15,730 bases of DNA from an uncultured Moheibacter sp. (GCA_937875605.1 CALLXZ010000024.1:1-15730), one strand, 5' to 3'; shown: positions 1-7,993, counted from the first letter of the stretch. Made by a program: numbers and translations. The notes: a model not told the origin generated them from the sequence alone.

Positions 1-1
1 C

Positions 2-220
2 ACAACAGGTGGCGGAAATTATAACCATGGTGCAACAGCAACATTTACTGCTGCTTCTAACGAAGGTTACACTTTTATCAACTGGACGGAAAACGGAACA
101 GAGGTTTCGAATGATGAAAGTTTTGAAATTACGGTAACAGAAAATCATAACTATGTCGCAAACTTTACACAAAACAGCTATACAATTTCCACTTCCTCCA
201 ACCCTGCTAACAGCGGAACA
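2..220 (+). repeat. Tandem protein-coding repeat, unit 1 (219 bp, 73 aa)
   Basis: First complete 219-bp unit visible. It starts at the ACAACAGGTGG sequence and encodes TTGGGNYNHGATATFTA onward. The first ~78 bases are almost identical to those of unit 3, 438 bp downstream. Confidence 0.85.
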
Positions 221-439
221 ACCACCGGAGCAGGGAATTATAACAACGGTACAACGGCAACACTTACTGCAAGTGCAAACGATGGATATACTTTCATCAA
301 CTGGACAGAGAACGGAACTGAAGTTTCCGATGAAGAAAGTTTTGAAATTACGGTAACAGAAAACCATAATTATGTAGCAAACTTCTCACAAAACAGCTAT
401 ACAATTTCCACTTCTTCCAACCCTACAAATGGCGGAACT
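221..439 (+). repeat. Tandem protein-coding repeat, unit 2 (219 bp, 73 aa)
   Basis: Exactly one period (219 bp) after unit 1, in the same reading frame. It is more diverged from units 1 and 3 in its first third (GAGNYNNGTTATLTASAND) but nearly identical to unit 1 through the WTENGTEVS, ENHNYVANF and SYTISTSSNP segments. Confidence 0.85.
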
Positions 440-609
440 ACAACAGGTGGGGGAAATTATAACCATGGTGCAACAGCAACATTTACTGCTGCTTCTAACG
501 AAGGTTACACTTTTATAACTGGACAGAAAATGGAACAATAGTTTCAGACAATTCAAATTTTGAGATGGTAGTAACGGAAAATCATAACTATGTCGCAAAC
601 TTTGAACCA
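440..609 (+). repeat. Tandem protein-coding repeat, unit 3 (truncated, carries the frameshift)
   Basis: Third unit, one period after unit 2. Its first 77 bases match unit 1 except for one silent C-to-G change and a one-base deletion. It then diverges and rejoins the consensus at GAAAATCATAACTATGTCGC. It leads into the linker and T9SS sorting domain instead of a fourth repeat. Confidence 0.8.
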
Positions 610-890
610 GAAATGTCCGTTTCTGACTGGAATTCAGATGAAATTGAAATTTACCCGAATCCGTTTAACGACTTCATTATCCTAAAAGTAGGAAATGCAA
701 TCATCGAAAAGGTTGAAATTTACGATTTATCAGGAAGATTGATTTTCAATAAACAGATAAACAAAGCTTCCGAATACACATTAGAAACCGGCAATATTTT
801 TAAAGGAAATTATTTAATGAAAGTTTACACCAATAAAGGAGTTAAAACTTTTAAAGTAATTAAAAAGTAGCTTAGAAAATATTGCTAATA

Positions 891-923
891 AAAAACTCCG
901 AAAATAAATTTCGGAGTTTTTTT
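891..923 (+). terminator. Rho-independent terminator after the T9SS repeat protein
   Basis: A perfect 13-bp stem (891-903 with 909-921; core ACTCCGAAA/TTTCGGAGT) with a 5-nt loop, ending in a T run. It lies 21 bp after the stop codon. The A run on the left means it could also work on the minus strand, but no minus-strand gene ends here. Confidence 0.85.
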
Positions 924-940
924 ATTACGTATATTTTTTT

Positions 941-948
941 TATCTTTG
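941..948 (+). promoter_or_regulatory. Bacteroidota-type -7 promoter box
   Basis: TATCTTTG is an exact match to the Bacteroidota -7 consensus TAnnTTTG. It sits 17 bp upstream of the ATG at 966 and directly after the preceding terminator, so it probably drives the two-gene module. A clear -33 TTG is not visible; the upstream region is a T run. Confidence 0.55.
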
Positions 949-965
949 TCGTATAAAATTAAATT

Positions 966-1220
966 ATGGATGCAAAAATTACTTTATCATTTGACAAACA
1001 AGTCATTAAAGAAGCAAAGGAATTTGCGGAAATAAACGGAATCAGCCTATCACGCCTAACAGAATTCATCTACAAACAGATGACTTCCAAAAATTACAAA
1101 ACTTTGGACGATTTACCGATTGCTGATTGGGTCAATATGGTTGCAGAGGAAAAACCGGAATATGGAAAACCAGTTTCCCGAAAAAAACTGAAATCGGACT
1201 TTTTTGATTCCAAAAAATAA
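966..1220 (+). CDS. DUF6364-like ribbon-helix-helix antitoxin
   Basis: An 84-residue protein. The N-terminal half (residues 3-40, KITLSFDKQVIKEAKEFA then ISLSRLTEFI) has the strand-helix-helix pattern of ribbon-helix-helix DNA-binding proteins. It resembles the small DUF6364 proteins found beside PIN-domain toxins in Bacteroidota. The C-terminal half is charged and is the part expected to wrap the toxin. It lies 6 bp upstream of a PIN-domain gene, the usual antitoxin-first order. By analogy with VapB it would neutralise the nuclease and repress the shared promoter just upstream; neither activity has been shown here. The start is set by the ATG at 966, which begins the conserved MDAKITLSFD segment. 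Confidence 0.75.
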   Translation: MDAKITLSFDKQVIKEAKEFAEINGISLSRLTEFIYKQMTSKNYKTLDDLPIADWVNMVAEEKPEYGKPVSRKKLKSDFFDSKK

Positions 1221-1226
1221 TTCTGC

Positions 1227-1640
1227 ATGAAAATATTTTTAGATGCAAATGTTCTGGTAGCCATTCTGAATCGCCAATATCCTTTGTTTTCAAATGCCGC
1301 AAGAATCATAAGTCTGGCAGACAACCCGAAATTCCGGATTTACACCTCTCCTATTTGTTTGGCTATTGCTTTTTATTTTGCCGAAAAAAAGAGTGGAACA
1401 CAACGGGCGAAAGAAAAAATAGCTGTTCTTTCCCAAAAGCTGAAAATTACTTCTACAGATGAAGAAACGGTAAAACTGAGCATTGAAAACATCAAAATCA
1501 ATGACTTTGAAGATGGTTTGGAATATTATTCGGCAGTGAATTCCGGTTGTACTACAATTATCACGGAAGATGTATCGGATTTTTATTTCTCTGAAATTCC
1601 GGTTTATAATTGTAATGACTTTATAGCTGCTTCTTTTTAG
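1227..1640 (+). CDS. PIN-domain ribonuclease toxin (VapC-like)
   Basis: A 137-residue, single-domain PIN protein. The first catalytic acid is Asp6 in the N-terminal FLDANVL motif. The later acidic cluster lies in DFEDGLEYYSA (Asp93, Glu95, Asp96), followed by the TIITEDVSDF segment (Asp115, Asp118), which matches the C-terminal acid of PIN_3-type proteins. The usual glutamate of the second motif is not obvious: SPICLAIAFYF has no acid until Glu53. Many Bacteroidota PIN_3 proteins look alike here. PIN toxins are Mg-dependent RNases that cleave tRNA, rRNA or mRNA; the target is unknown. The gene is coupled to the DUF6364-like gene upstream, which supports a toxin role. Its stop codon is followed by the convergent junction. 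Confidence 0.8.
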   Translation: MKIFLDANVLVAILNRQYPLFSNAARIISLADNPKFRIYTSPICLAIAFYFAEKKSGTQRAKEKIAVLSQKLKITSTDEETVKLSIENIKINDFEDGLEYYSAVNSGCTTIITEDVSDFYFSEIPVYNCNDFIAASF

Positions 1641-1656
1641 TTTTTTTAGACAACAT

Positions 1657-1690
1657 AAAAAACGCTGACCACCCTATCGGATAATCAGCG
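1657..1690 (-). terminator. Terminator for the S9 peptidase gene, specific to the minus strand
   Basis: Read on the minus strand, CGCTGA and TCAGCG arms enclose TTATCC and GGGTGG, giving a continuous 12-bp stem with three G.U pairs and a GATA loop, followed by six U. It begins 23 bp past the peptidase stop codon. On the plus strand three of the inner pairs become C-A mismatches, so it would be a weaker terminator for the PIN gene. Confidence 0.75.
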
Positions 1691-1712
1691 CTTTTGATTT
1701 ATTTTTTGTCGA

Positions 1713-4346
1713 TTATTTTTTTGTAATCGTCATAACGGCATTTCCCATAGCAGGAATGACGGACTGCATTTTTTCAGCCAATTTCGTTTTTGGGTTGATC
1801 CACATTGTCGTTTTATCGGCAGAATTTTCTACCGAAACTATTTCGACTTTCAAACAATCTGCATTGTTGAATTTTTCAGCACCCACTACGCTCAATTTTA
1901 CTTGTTTGGATTTTGCAGTCATCGCATCCGGAATGTTATAAGAAAGCGTATAACCCTCTTTCAACGGAAGTCCGGCAATGACCAAATCATATCCGGCACC
2001 ATCGGTCAAATAAGCTCCTGCCATAGGAATTTCTATCGTTTGACCCATCGCCGTCATCGAAACTTTGTCTTTTGCAAAACTCATGGGAATCTGCATCCCA
2101 CCCTGTTCTATATTTCTTTTTATCGGAGAAAATTCGTTTGAAAATTCGATTTCATCAATTGAATTTCCCATAGGACTTGTCGCAGCATCTTTTACAACCC
2201 AGTTGTTACCGGATTTGGTAATAGTACGGGTCATATCCATCGGGATAGATTGCCCCTGCACTTCTAAAAGAATACCGTAATTGGTCGTTCCTTCTTTTAA
2301 TTCATTTGAAATTTTAGGCAAAGCAGAAGAAATTTCTACTTTTTCAGTGGGTGTATAAGTAACGGTTTTGATGTCTACAGTCATTTCTTTCAAACGTTTT
2401 GACACATCTTCCGGCATTTCTTTTTGGTAACGACCACCTATAATATCGGACAAAAACTTTTCGATTTCGGCATACATCGCCATATTATTTACAGGTTTCG
2501 AAAATCCATGTCCTTCATCGTCTGCTAAAATATAATCAACTTTTTTACCTTTGTCACGCAATGCGATGACGATCTGGTCTGCTTCCGCCTGTTTGACTCT
2601 CGGATCATTTGCCCCCTGAATAATTAAAAGCGGACGGTTAATTTTATCGACACTAAAAAGTGGACTTGCTTCGCGAATTAATTTCTTTCCTTCTTCCGTA
2701 TTTGGATCGCCCACCATCCCATATAAGAATGCTCTTCCGGATTCCCAATAAGCCGGAACGGATTCCAACAAAGTGAAAATATTACTTGGCCCTACTATAT
2801 CAACTCCACCTGCATACAAATCCGGTGTGAATGCCAGTCCGGCTAAAGTTGCATATCCGCCATAACTTCCTCCCATGATTACAACTTTATTTTTGTCAGC
2901 AATTCCTTTTTCAATCAAGTGTTTCACGCCCCATGTAATGTCATCCTGCATCAATTTTCCCCATTGCAAATCTCCTGCATTCTGGAATTTTTTACCATAT
3001 CCACCACTCGCTCTAAAATTGGGTTGTAAAACCGCATAACCTCTGTTTGCCAAAAACTGAACATTGGAATTATATCCCCAATAATCTCTTGGTCCTTTTG
3101 GACCACCGTGCACCAATACTACAACCGGAAGATTTTTCCCGTTTGAGCCGACCGGCAAAGTCAAATAAGCCGGAATTTCCAATCCGTCGCTACTTTTATA
3201 CGTAATCGGCGTCATTTCCGACAGATGTTGTTCTACTTTTTTCAAAGCAGGTCTTGGCACATATTGTAAAATTAATTCTTTGGTTTTTGCATCAAAGAAA
3301 TAGGCTTCGGAAGCATATTTATCACCTGAAACCGAAATTAAAAATTTAGAATAATCATGGGTTGAACTCGAAAAACCTACTTCCCTACCTGGAAATTTAC
3401 CTTTTAAAAAAGTATAATTCGCTTCCCAAGTTTTGTCTTTCCAGTAAACATCAGTTTTATCGGCTGTATAAGAAGTCGAGATAATTTTTCGGGTATTTCT
3501 ATCCATGGACAATCCGCCAAAATCTACTTTTCCTTTTGGATCGCTCTCTATTTTTTCTAATTTTTTGGATTTTGGATCCATCAAAAACAAGGTTGACAAA
3601 TCCAAATCGCCTTTATTGGTTACCAAATAAAATTTGGAATTATCTTCATTCCAATTCGATATATAGGCACTTTCTGTAACCGATGTCGAATAAATAGGTG
3701 TCAATTTATCGCCTTCTTTGTACAAGAATTCAGTCGTACCTTTTTCGTCCGTTCTGTAAAGCACTCTCATGTTTTCATCCCAGTCAAAATCATACGCAAC
3801 TATTCGGTCGTTGTTTTCATAAATTTTGGTCAATTTTCCGGTTGAAATTTTCAAGGAATACAAATCATGCCAAGCTTTGTCGCGGTCATTTAATCCGATC
3901 ATCAACAAATCAGTATCTTTCCTGCTTACCATATAAATCTGTGCAGTTACTTCATTTAGAGGTGTTAAATTACGGGATTCAGGAACTCCTTTTGATACTT
4001 TTGCCATTGGATCAACTGCAAAAACATTGATATTTTCATCGCCGTCTTTATCTTTTACATACAGTATATATTTTCCGTCTTCTGTCCAGAAATAGCCATA
4101 TAAAGGACGTTTGCTGTCGGTAAGCGGACGTGCTTTTTCAAAAGGTTCGTCAAAAGATTTGACCCATATATTCATAATTCCGTCGTATTCTTTCATAAAA
4201 GAAATCCATTTCCCATCGGGACTTAATTGTCCGCCCGATATTTCAGGATTTCCAAAAAATAAGTCTCTGTCCAGTAACGGAACTTCTTGTGCGTGTATCA
4301 TTTGTAATCCGATTATCAAGATTAATAAAGAAAAAAAATGTTTCAT
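1713..4346 (-). CDS. Secreted S9 family (prolyl oligopeptidase) peptidase with C-terminal extension
   Basis: An 877-residue serine peptidase. It has a signal peptide (residues 1-20, cut after HAQ), a seven-bladed beta-propeller region with WD40-like PD40 strands (about 30-370; [22 protein letters not shown]), and an alpha/beta-hydrolase domain (about 375-640). The oxyanion-side HGGP motif is at 413-416. The catalytic triad is Ser494 in GGSYGGYA, Asp581 in NDPRV and His613 in EGHGF. S9 enzymes remove di- or oligopeptides, often next to proline, from peptides imported to or formed in the periplasm. Typical S9C peptidases stop near residue 640-680. Here about 220 more residues follow, predicted all-beta, whose last part ([31 protein letters not shown]) resembles DUF3108 or LolA-like folds. 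The gene starts 23 bp after bshA and is probably co-transcribed with it. Confidence 0.9.
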   Translation of the reverse strand: MKHFFSLLILIIGLQMIHAQEVPLLDRDLFFGNPEISGGQLSPDGKWISFMKEYDGIMNIWVKSFDEPFEKARPLTDSKRPLYGYFWTEDGKYILYVKDKDGDENINVFAVDPMAKVSKGVPESRNLTPLNEVTAQIYMVSRKDTDLLMIGLNDRDKAWHDLYSLKISTGKLTKIYENNDRIVAYDFDWDENMRVLYRTDEKGTTEFLYKEGDKLTPIYSTSVTESAYISNWNEDNSKFYLVTNKGDLDLSTLFLMDPKSKKLEKIESDPKGKVDFGGLSMDRNTRKIISTSYTADKTDVYWKDKTWEANYTFLKGKFPGREVGFSSSTHDYSKFLISVSGDKYASEAYFFDAKTKELILQYVPRPALKKVEQHLSEMTPITYKSSDGLEIPAYLTLPVGSNGKNLPVVVLVHGGPKGPRDYWGYNSNVQFLANRGYAVLQPNFRASGGYGKKFQNAGDLQWGKLMQDDITWGVKHLIEKGIADKNKVVIMGGSYGGYATLAGLAFTPDLYAGGVDIVGPSNIFTLLESVPAYWESGRAFLYGMVGDPNTEEGKKLIREASPLFSVDKINRPLLIIQGANDPRVKQAEADQIVIALRDKGKKVDYILADDEGHGFSKPVNNMAMYAEIEKFLSDIIGGRYQKEMPEDVSKRLKEMTVDIKTVTYTPTEKVEISSALPKISNELKEGTTNYGILLEVQGQSIPMDMTRTITKSGNNWVVKDAATSPMGNSIDEIEFSNEFSPIKRNIEQGGMQIPMSFAKDKVSMTAMGQTIEIPMAGAYLTDGAGYDLVIAGLPLKEGYTLSYNIPDAMTAKSKQVKLSVVGAEKFNNADCLKVEIVSVENSADKTTMWINPKTKLAEKMQSVIPAMGNAVMTITKK

Positions 4347-4369
4347 GAATTTTTAAATTATAATGTGTA

Positions 4370-5521
4370 TTAATTGATTGATTTATTGAGGGTATTTTTT
4401 TCTAAAACAGACAGGTATAATTCTTCATACATCGGAAGAATATTGGTTTTATCAAATTTCAATGCCTGAGCTTTTGCATTTTTCTTGAATTCGTTCAGCA
4501 TTGATTCGTTTGATAAAAGTGTAATTGCTTTTTCCGCCATTCCTTTCACATCACCAATGGGAAGCACAAATCCAGTTTTCCCGTCCAGGTTTACCTCAGG
4601 AATTCCACCGGCATTGGATGAAATAACAGGAACGCTTGCCGCCATCGCTTCCAAAGCTGCCAATCCGAAACTTTCTTTTTCGGAAAGAAGCAGAAATAAA
4701 TCGGACGAACAAAGTACATTGTATAACTCGGTAATTTTCCCTAAGGTTTTTACTTTTTCAGAAATTCGCAATCGATTGATTAAATCATTGGCTTTTTCCC
4801 ATTCCGGACCTTCCCCTACAATGATCAATCGGGATGGAATCTCTTTTTGTATTTCATAAAATACTTTTACGACATCTTCCAATCGTTTTACTTTGCGGAG
4901 ATTCGATACGTGAATAATTACTTTCTCTTTCTTATGTGCCAGTTTATTCCGGCAACCACAATCTTCTTCAATTTCATATTGTTCGTTATCAATGAAATTG
5001 GGAATGACTTCGATTTCGTTGGTCACGTTGAAAAATTCATAAGTCTCCTTTTTCAGACTTTCTGAAACCGCGGTTACTTTATCAGAATGGTTGATAGAAA
5101 ATTCGACTGCAGGTTTGTAAACCGGATGATTTCCAACTAACGTAATATCCGTTCCGTGAAGTGTCGTAATGATCGGAAGTTCAATTCCTTTTTCACGTAG
5201 CATTTGCTTGGCGAAATAGGCTGCGTATGCATGAGGAATCGCATAATGAACGTGCAATAAATCTAATCCGTGAGATTGTGCAATGTTGACAATAATCGTA
5301 CTTAACGCCAAGGAATAGGGCTGATATTCTTCAAATAACGGATAAGTTTCAACATTGACTTTATGAAAATAAATGTTGGAAAGTGTGATGTCCAAACGGG
5401 CGGGAAGGCTTGTGCTGATAAAATGTACTTCGTGACCTCGTTCTGCCAAATCCATCCCCAGTTCCGTTGCTACGATTCCGCTACCGCCGTATGTCGGATA
5501 ACAGACAATTCCTATTTTCAT
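4370..5521 (-). CDS. bshA: N-acetyl-alpha-D-glucosaminyl L-malate synthase BshA
   Basis: A 383-residue GT4-family (GT-B fold) glycosyltransferase that joins GlcNAc from UDP-GlcNAc to L-malate, the first step of bacillithiol synthesis in the cytoplasm. Length and sequence fit BshA over the whole protein: N-terminal KIGIVCYPTYGGSGIVATELG, LHVHYAIPHA (89-98), TLHGTDITLVG (120-130), NFID (175-178), then the GT4 nucleotide-sugar site with the EX7E pair Glu283/Glu291 in KESFGLAALEAMA. A CGC cluster near 188-190 lies in a loop. The start ATG begins directly with the Rossmann strand. BshB and BshC, which complete the pathway, are not in this window, as is usual in Flavobacteriia. The S9 peptidase gene follows after 23 bp. 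Confidence 0.93.
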   Translation of the reverse strand: MKIGIVCYPTYGGSGIVATELGMDLAERGHEVHFISTSLPARLDITLSNIYFHKVNVETYPLFEEYQPYSLALSTIIVNIAQSHGLDLLHVHYAIPHAYAAYFAKQMLREKGIELPIITTLHGTDITLVGNHPVYKPAVEFSINHSDKVTAVSESLKKETYEFFNVTNEIEVIPNFIDNEQYEIEEDCGCRNKLAHKKEKVIIHVSNLRKVKRLEDVVKVFYEIQKEIPSRLIIVGEGPEWEKANDLINRLRISEKVKTLGKITELYNVLCSSDLFLLLSEKESFGLAALEAMAASVPVISSNAGGIPEVNLDGKTGFVLPIGDVKGMAEKAITLLSNESMLNEFKKNAKAQALKFDKTNILPMYEELYLSVLEKNTLNKSIN

Positions 5522-5538
5522 GAAATTTATTTTGGCTC

Positions 5539-5546
5539 TAAAGTTA
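5539..5546 (-). promoter_or_regulatory. Possible -7 promoter box for bshA
   Basis: On the minus strand TAACTTTA matches TAnnTTTG in all but the last base and ends 17 bp before the bshA ATG. No clear -33 TTG is seen. Confidence 0.35.
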
Positions 5547-5565
5547 ATTTTTTTAGTGGATTGAT

Positions 5566-5591
5566 TTCGTTATAATTTAGTTAAAAACGAA
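5566..5591. repeat. Inverted repeat TTCGTT-14-AACGAA upstream of bshA
   Basis: Two perfect 6-base arms (5566-5571 and 5586-5591) with a 14-base spacer lie in the gap between the WG-repeat gene and bshA, just upstream of the possible bshA -7 box. There is no T run on either strand, so it is not a normal terminator. It could be an operator or chance. Confidence 0.35.
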
Positions 5592-5604
5592 TGAGATGAT
5601 TCCT

Positions 5605-7266
5605 TTATTTCTCGAAAACCCTTCCGATTTCAGAAGCATAGGAAACGATTTCTCCATCATCATCCATCAAACCAAATAGATAAAACCCCTTTTTACCTCC
5701 ATAATCTTTGAAATAATAAGCCGGAAAATCAGGGAAAATAGGATCGATTATTTCTTGCAGGGTTTGTCCTGTTTCCGAATCAAAATTGGACATTACTACT
5801 CCGTAATTTCCGTTTTCTTTCAAAACGATGAATTGATGAATCGCCAAACCGCGCGTATTTAGATTATTGACCCCTATTTCATCATACATAACAGGAAGAA
5901 CTATTTCGTTGTTCAATTTTAGCATACCGGCTTTTCCGTTTTTGTAGACAACCAAATTTCCCTTCGTTTTAATAAAATACGTATTTCCTGAAGCAGGATT
6001 TGCAAGGGAAGTTTCTTCTTTAGCATCGACCAATTCCAACTTTTTCGATGTTCGATTAAGTTCAAAATTTTTCATTTCCCCTAAAATAGATTCATATTCC
6101 ATAGGAATGACTGTTTTTCCTTCTCGATCAAGGGTTCCACATTTCATTTGATCATTCAATTTTCGACACACCAAATAATGATTCATTCCTAAATACGCCA
6201 TAGAATCATAAACCGCATCGGCAATCTTTCCATTTTGAATGAGTCCGAATCGACCGTCTTCTTTGTAGATTAATGACTCTCTTTGTTTCGGCAATTTCGG
6301 TTGCCTCCAAATCGGAATAACCGATTTTTCCATGGAAACTTCTGTGACTTCTCCTTTTCCATTATCAAGTTTCAGTTTTTCATTTTCCATGAAATAATGA
6401 AGATACTTTGAGGAATCACCTTGTAAATTTTCAGGAGCCGGATGTATTGGATTATTGTTCTGGTTTTCCCGCATTTGTTCCCGCATTTCTTTCCGATCTG
6501 CAAGTGGTTCTGTCATATCTTTAATCGTAAAATAATCTTTTGTGATTTGAACAACTTTTGTTAATTCTTTCTTATCAGATGCTTGGTAACTTAGATAATA
6601 GGACTTTGTATTAGTATCACTTCCCAAAATTTTAAAATCTGTAACGTCTTTAAACAAGCATTCTTTGATTTTTCCTTCGTCTGCATCAAAAACACACATC
6701 TGAAAACGATTCTGAAAGTTTTCTGTAAATAATAAAGCATATTTTGCTCTTTTTGGATTGCGGTTACTGATTCCAGCCGAATCCACAAACTCCAAACGTC
6801 TGAACCCTTCCGGCGAAACATTTTCTCCTTTTGCATTGTATAGAAAATACAAAGGATTTTTTCCTTTCAAATTTTCATATTGTTTTTGATTCAAACTTAA
6901 TTTTTCAGCATCTCCATCAAACCTCGCATTGATCATCATTTCTGGAACAACCTGATAAGCCGAATAAGGTTGCGGATCGATTAATTCTTTTCCTTTGTAA
7001 ATCAAACTTTTCAATTTAACCGAATTATCACGCAAAACTTTTTTTCCCTTCTCAATTTCTAATTGGTCTTTTATTTGAACCGTATGAGTGGCTTGAAAAT
7101 AATCATTTCCTAGCCACATCATTTCATCGTATTTGGCTTCCACAACCATTTTATCTCTTTCATCAGCCAATCCAAATTTCCCGTTTATCTTAAAGGGAAT
7201 TAAGGTTTCCTGCCCCAAAACAGGCAACGAACAAATTAAAATACCAAAAATTATAAACTTTTTCAT
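5605..7266 (-). CDS. Secreted WG-repeat protein
   Basis: A 553-residue protein with a signal peptide (residues 1-19, LPVLGQ) and scattered WG (KWG) repeats, the beta-hairpin repeats written as [N/D]GK[F/W]G-L followed by I-P-Y-[D/E]. Clear copies are NGKFGLADERDKMVVEAKYDEM (28-49, split here as NGKFGLADE and VVEAKYDEM), DGRFGLIQNGKIADAVYDSM (337-356), MKCGTLDREGKTVIPMEYES (374-393), NGKAGMLKLNNEIVLPVMYD (443-462) and NGNYGVV (485-491). The middle (about 60-320) has no repeat I can recognise. WG proteins are common in Bacteroidota and lack an assigned reaction; a binding or scaffold role in the periplasm or at the surface is only a guess. It has no lipobox, as the signal peptide lacks a suitable cysteine. 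Confidence 0.8.
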   Translation of the reverse strand: MKKFIIFGILICSLPVLGQETLIPFKINGKFGLADERDKMVVEAKYDEMMWLGNDYFQATHTVQIKDQLEIEKGKKVLRDNSVKLKSLIYKGKELIDPQPYSAYQVVPEMMINARFDGDAEKLSLNQKQYENLKGKNPLYFLYNAKGENVSPEGFRRLEFVDSAGISNRNPKRAKYALLFTENFQNRFQMCVFDADEGKIKECLFKDVTDFKILGSDTNTKSYYLSYQASDKKELTKVVQITKDYFTIKDMTEPLADRKEMREQMRENQNNNPIHPAPENLQGDSSKYLHYFMENEKLKLDNGKGEVTEVSMEKSVIPIWRQPKLPKQRESLIYKEDGRFGLIQNGKIADAVYDSMAYLGMNHYLVCRKLNDQMKCGTLDREGKTVIPMEYESILGEMKNFELNRTSKKLELVDAKEETSLANPASGNTYFIKTKGNLVVYKNGKAGMLKLNNEIVLPVMYDEIGVNNLNTRGLAIHQFIVLKENGNYGVVMSNFDSETGQTLQEIIDPIFPDFPAYYFKDYGGKKGFYLFGLMDDDGEIVSYASEIGRVFEK

Positions 7267-7283
7267 TTAAAAAATATTTGTTA

Positions 7284-7316
7284 TAAAAAGGTAGCTCACA
7301 CAAATCAAAACCACCT
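7284..7316 (-). terminator. Possible terminator between the LOG gene and the WG-repeat gene
   Basis: On the minus strand AGGTGGT pairs with GCTACCT (7 bp with G.U pairs) and is followed by TTTTTA. It lies 22 bp past the LOG-family stop codon. An alternative 5-bp GGTAG/CTACC stem uses part of the same sequence. The loop of 12-14 nt makes it moderate at best. Confidence 0.4.
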
Positions 7317-7338
7317 ACCAATTCTATCACTTTTCAAC

Positions 7339-7920
7339 TCACATCACCTTATTCCCATCCCATTTCGTGGTAAAAGGAACTTCGTATAAATTCATCTGAC
7401 TTAGCAAATCATCAACCGAATCGCTGATCAGCAACATTTTTTTATATTCTTCTTTCAGCAATCCTGCCGAAATCATGGTTTCTACTAATTGAATCAAAGC
7501 ATCATAATATCCTTTCACATTTAAAATCCCAATCGGTTTGCGATGCAAATCCAATTGTCCCCAAGTTAAAATTTCAAACAATTCTTCCATCGTTCCAAAC
7601 CCGCCGGGAAGAGCAATAAATCCGTCTGACTTTTCCTGCATAAGTGCCTTTCGCTCGTGCATGGTTTTGACAGTAATCAATTCGGTTAAGGATGTATGTG
7701 CGATTTCTTTGGTTTCGAGAAATTCAGGAATGATTCCCGTTACTTTTCCGTTTTTGGATAAAGCACCTTCTGCTACTTTTCCCATCAACCCAACTTGTGC
7801 ACCACCATAAATCAATTCGATTTGATGCTCCGCTATGGTTTGCCCCAACTCAAAAGCCATTTCCCCATAAATCGGATCATTTCCGATGCTCGAAGCACAA
7901 TATACACAGATGGATTTCAT
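7339..7920 (-). CDS. LOG family protein, nucleoside 5'-monophosphate phosphoribohydrolase (TIGR00730)
   Basis: A 193-residue Rossmann-fold protein of the LONELY GUY family. Landmarks are SICVYCASSIG at the N terminus, LIYGGAQVGLMG (36-47), the catalytic arginine region MHERKALM (87-94) and the signature PGGFGTMEELFEILTW (105-120), which holds the conserved Gly-Thr-x2-Glu site. Family members cleave the N-glycosidic bond of nucleoside 5'-monophosphates such as cytokinin ribotides or AMP, releasing the base and ribose 5-phosphate. Older annotations call such proteins lysine decarboxylase, which is wrong for this motif. The length is typical. It lies 73 bp downstream of the GH3 fusion gene and has a plausible promoter of its own. 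Confidence 0.88.
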   Translation of the reverse strand: MKSICVYCASSIGNDPIYGEMAFELGQTIAEHQIELIYGGAQVGLMGKVAEGALSKNGKVTGIIPEFLETKEIAHTSLTELITVKTMHERKALMQEKSDGFIALPGGFGTMEELFEILTWGQLDLHRKPIGILNVKGYYDALIQLVETMISAGLLKEEYKKMLLISDSVDDLLSQMNLYEVPFTTKWDGNKVM

Positions 7921-7944
7921 TTCAGATTTCAGATTTTAGATTTG

Positions 7945-7977
7945 CGAAGTTAGAAAATCGTTTTACGGTTTTGCAAA
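7945..7977 (-). promoter_or_regulatory. Possible promoter for the LOG family gene
   Basis: On the minus strand a TTTG (7974-7977) is separated by 21 bp from TAACTTCG (7945-7952), which matches the -7 consensus TAnnTTTG except for one base. The spacing fits the Bacteroidota -33/-7 layout. The box ends 24 bp before the ATG. The leader between contains short AGATTT-type direct repeats (7923-7943). Confidence 0.45.
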
Positions 7978-7993
7978 TTCAAGTTCATAAAAA

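Larger units (their letters stand above)
2..870 (+). pseudogene. Secreted repeat protein with T9SS type A sorting domain, 5'-partial and frameshifted
   Basis: The window opens inside a gene. In the frame starting at base 2 it encodes tandem 73-residue repeats with recurring GYTFINWTENGTEVS and ENHNYVANF motifs, typical of the divergent InlB B-repeat (Flg_new_2) family of bacterial surface proteins. In the third repeat a C present in the equivalent place of repeat 1 is missing between 516 and 517, so the frame runs into TAG at 539-541. In the +1-shifted frame the protein resumes (INWTENGTIVS) and ends at 870 with a C-terminal type IX secretion sorting domain: the YPNPF motif, then EIYDLSGRLI, then a lysine-rich end (about 643-867). 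An intact protein would be exported by Sec, then moved across the outer membrane by T9SS. As read, the upstream product lacks its sorting signal. The break could be a true mutation or a sequence or assembly error within repeats. The family assignment is solid; the pseudogene status is not. Confidence 0.8.

Noticed and set aside
386..598. Minus-strand open frame of 70 codons
   Set aside because: It is the complement of the coding repeats and has no recognisable protein features.
1..609. Regular repeats that might suggest a CRISPR array
   Set aside because: The period is 219 bp, a multiple of three, with an open coding frame and protein-level conservation throughout; there are no short repeats with unique spacers.
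565..870. Independent small gene starting at ATG 565
   Set aside because: The sequence before 565 in this frame (INWTENGTIVSDNSNFE) continues the repeat, so the ATG is internal and the piece is the displaced 3' end of the larger gene.
6591..6836. Minus-strand alternative frame inside the WG-repeat gene
   Set aside because: It lies wholly within the longer gene on the same strand and has no motif or start context of its own.
7339..7920. Lysine decarboxylase
   Set aside because: This is a legacy label for the LOG family; the PGGFGTMEE motif marks a phosphoribohydrolase, and no PLP-dependent decarboxylase features are present.
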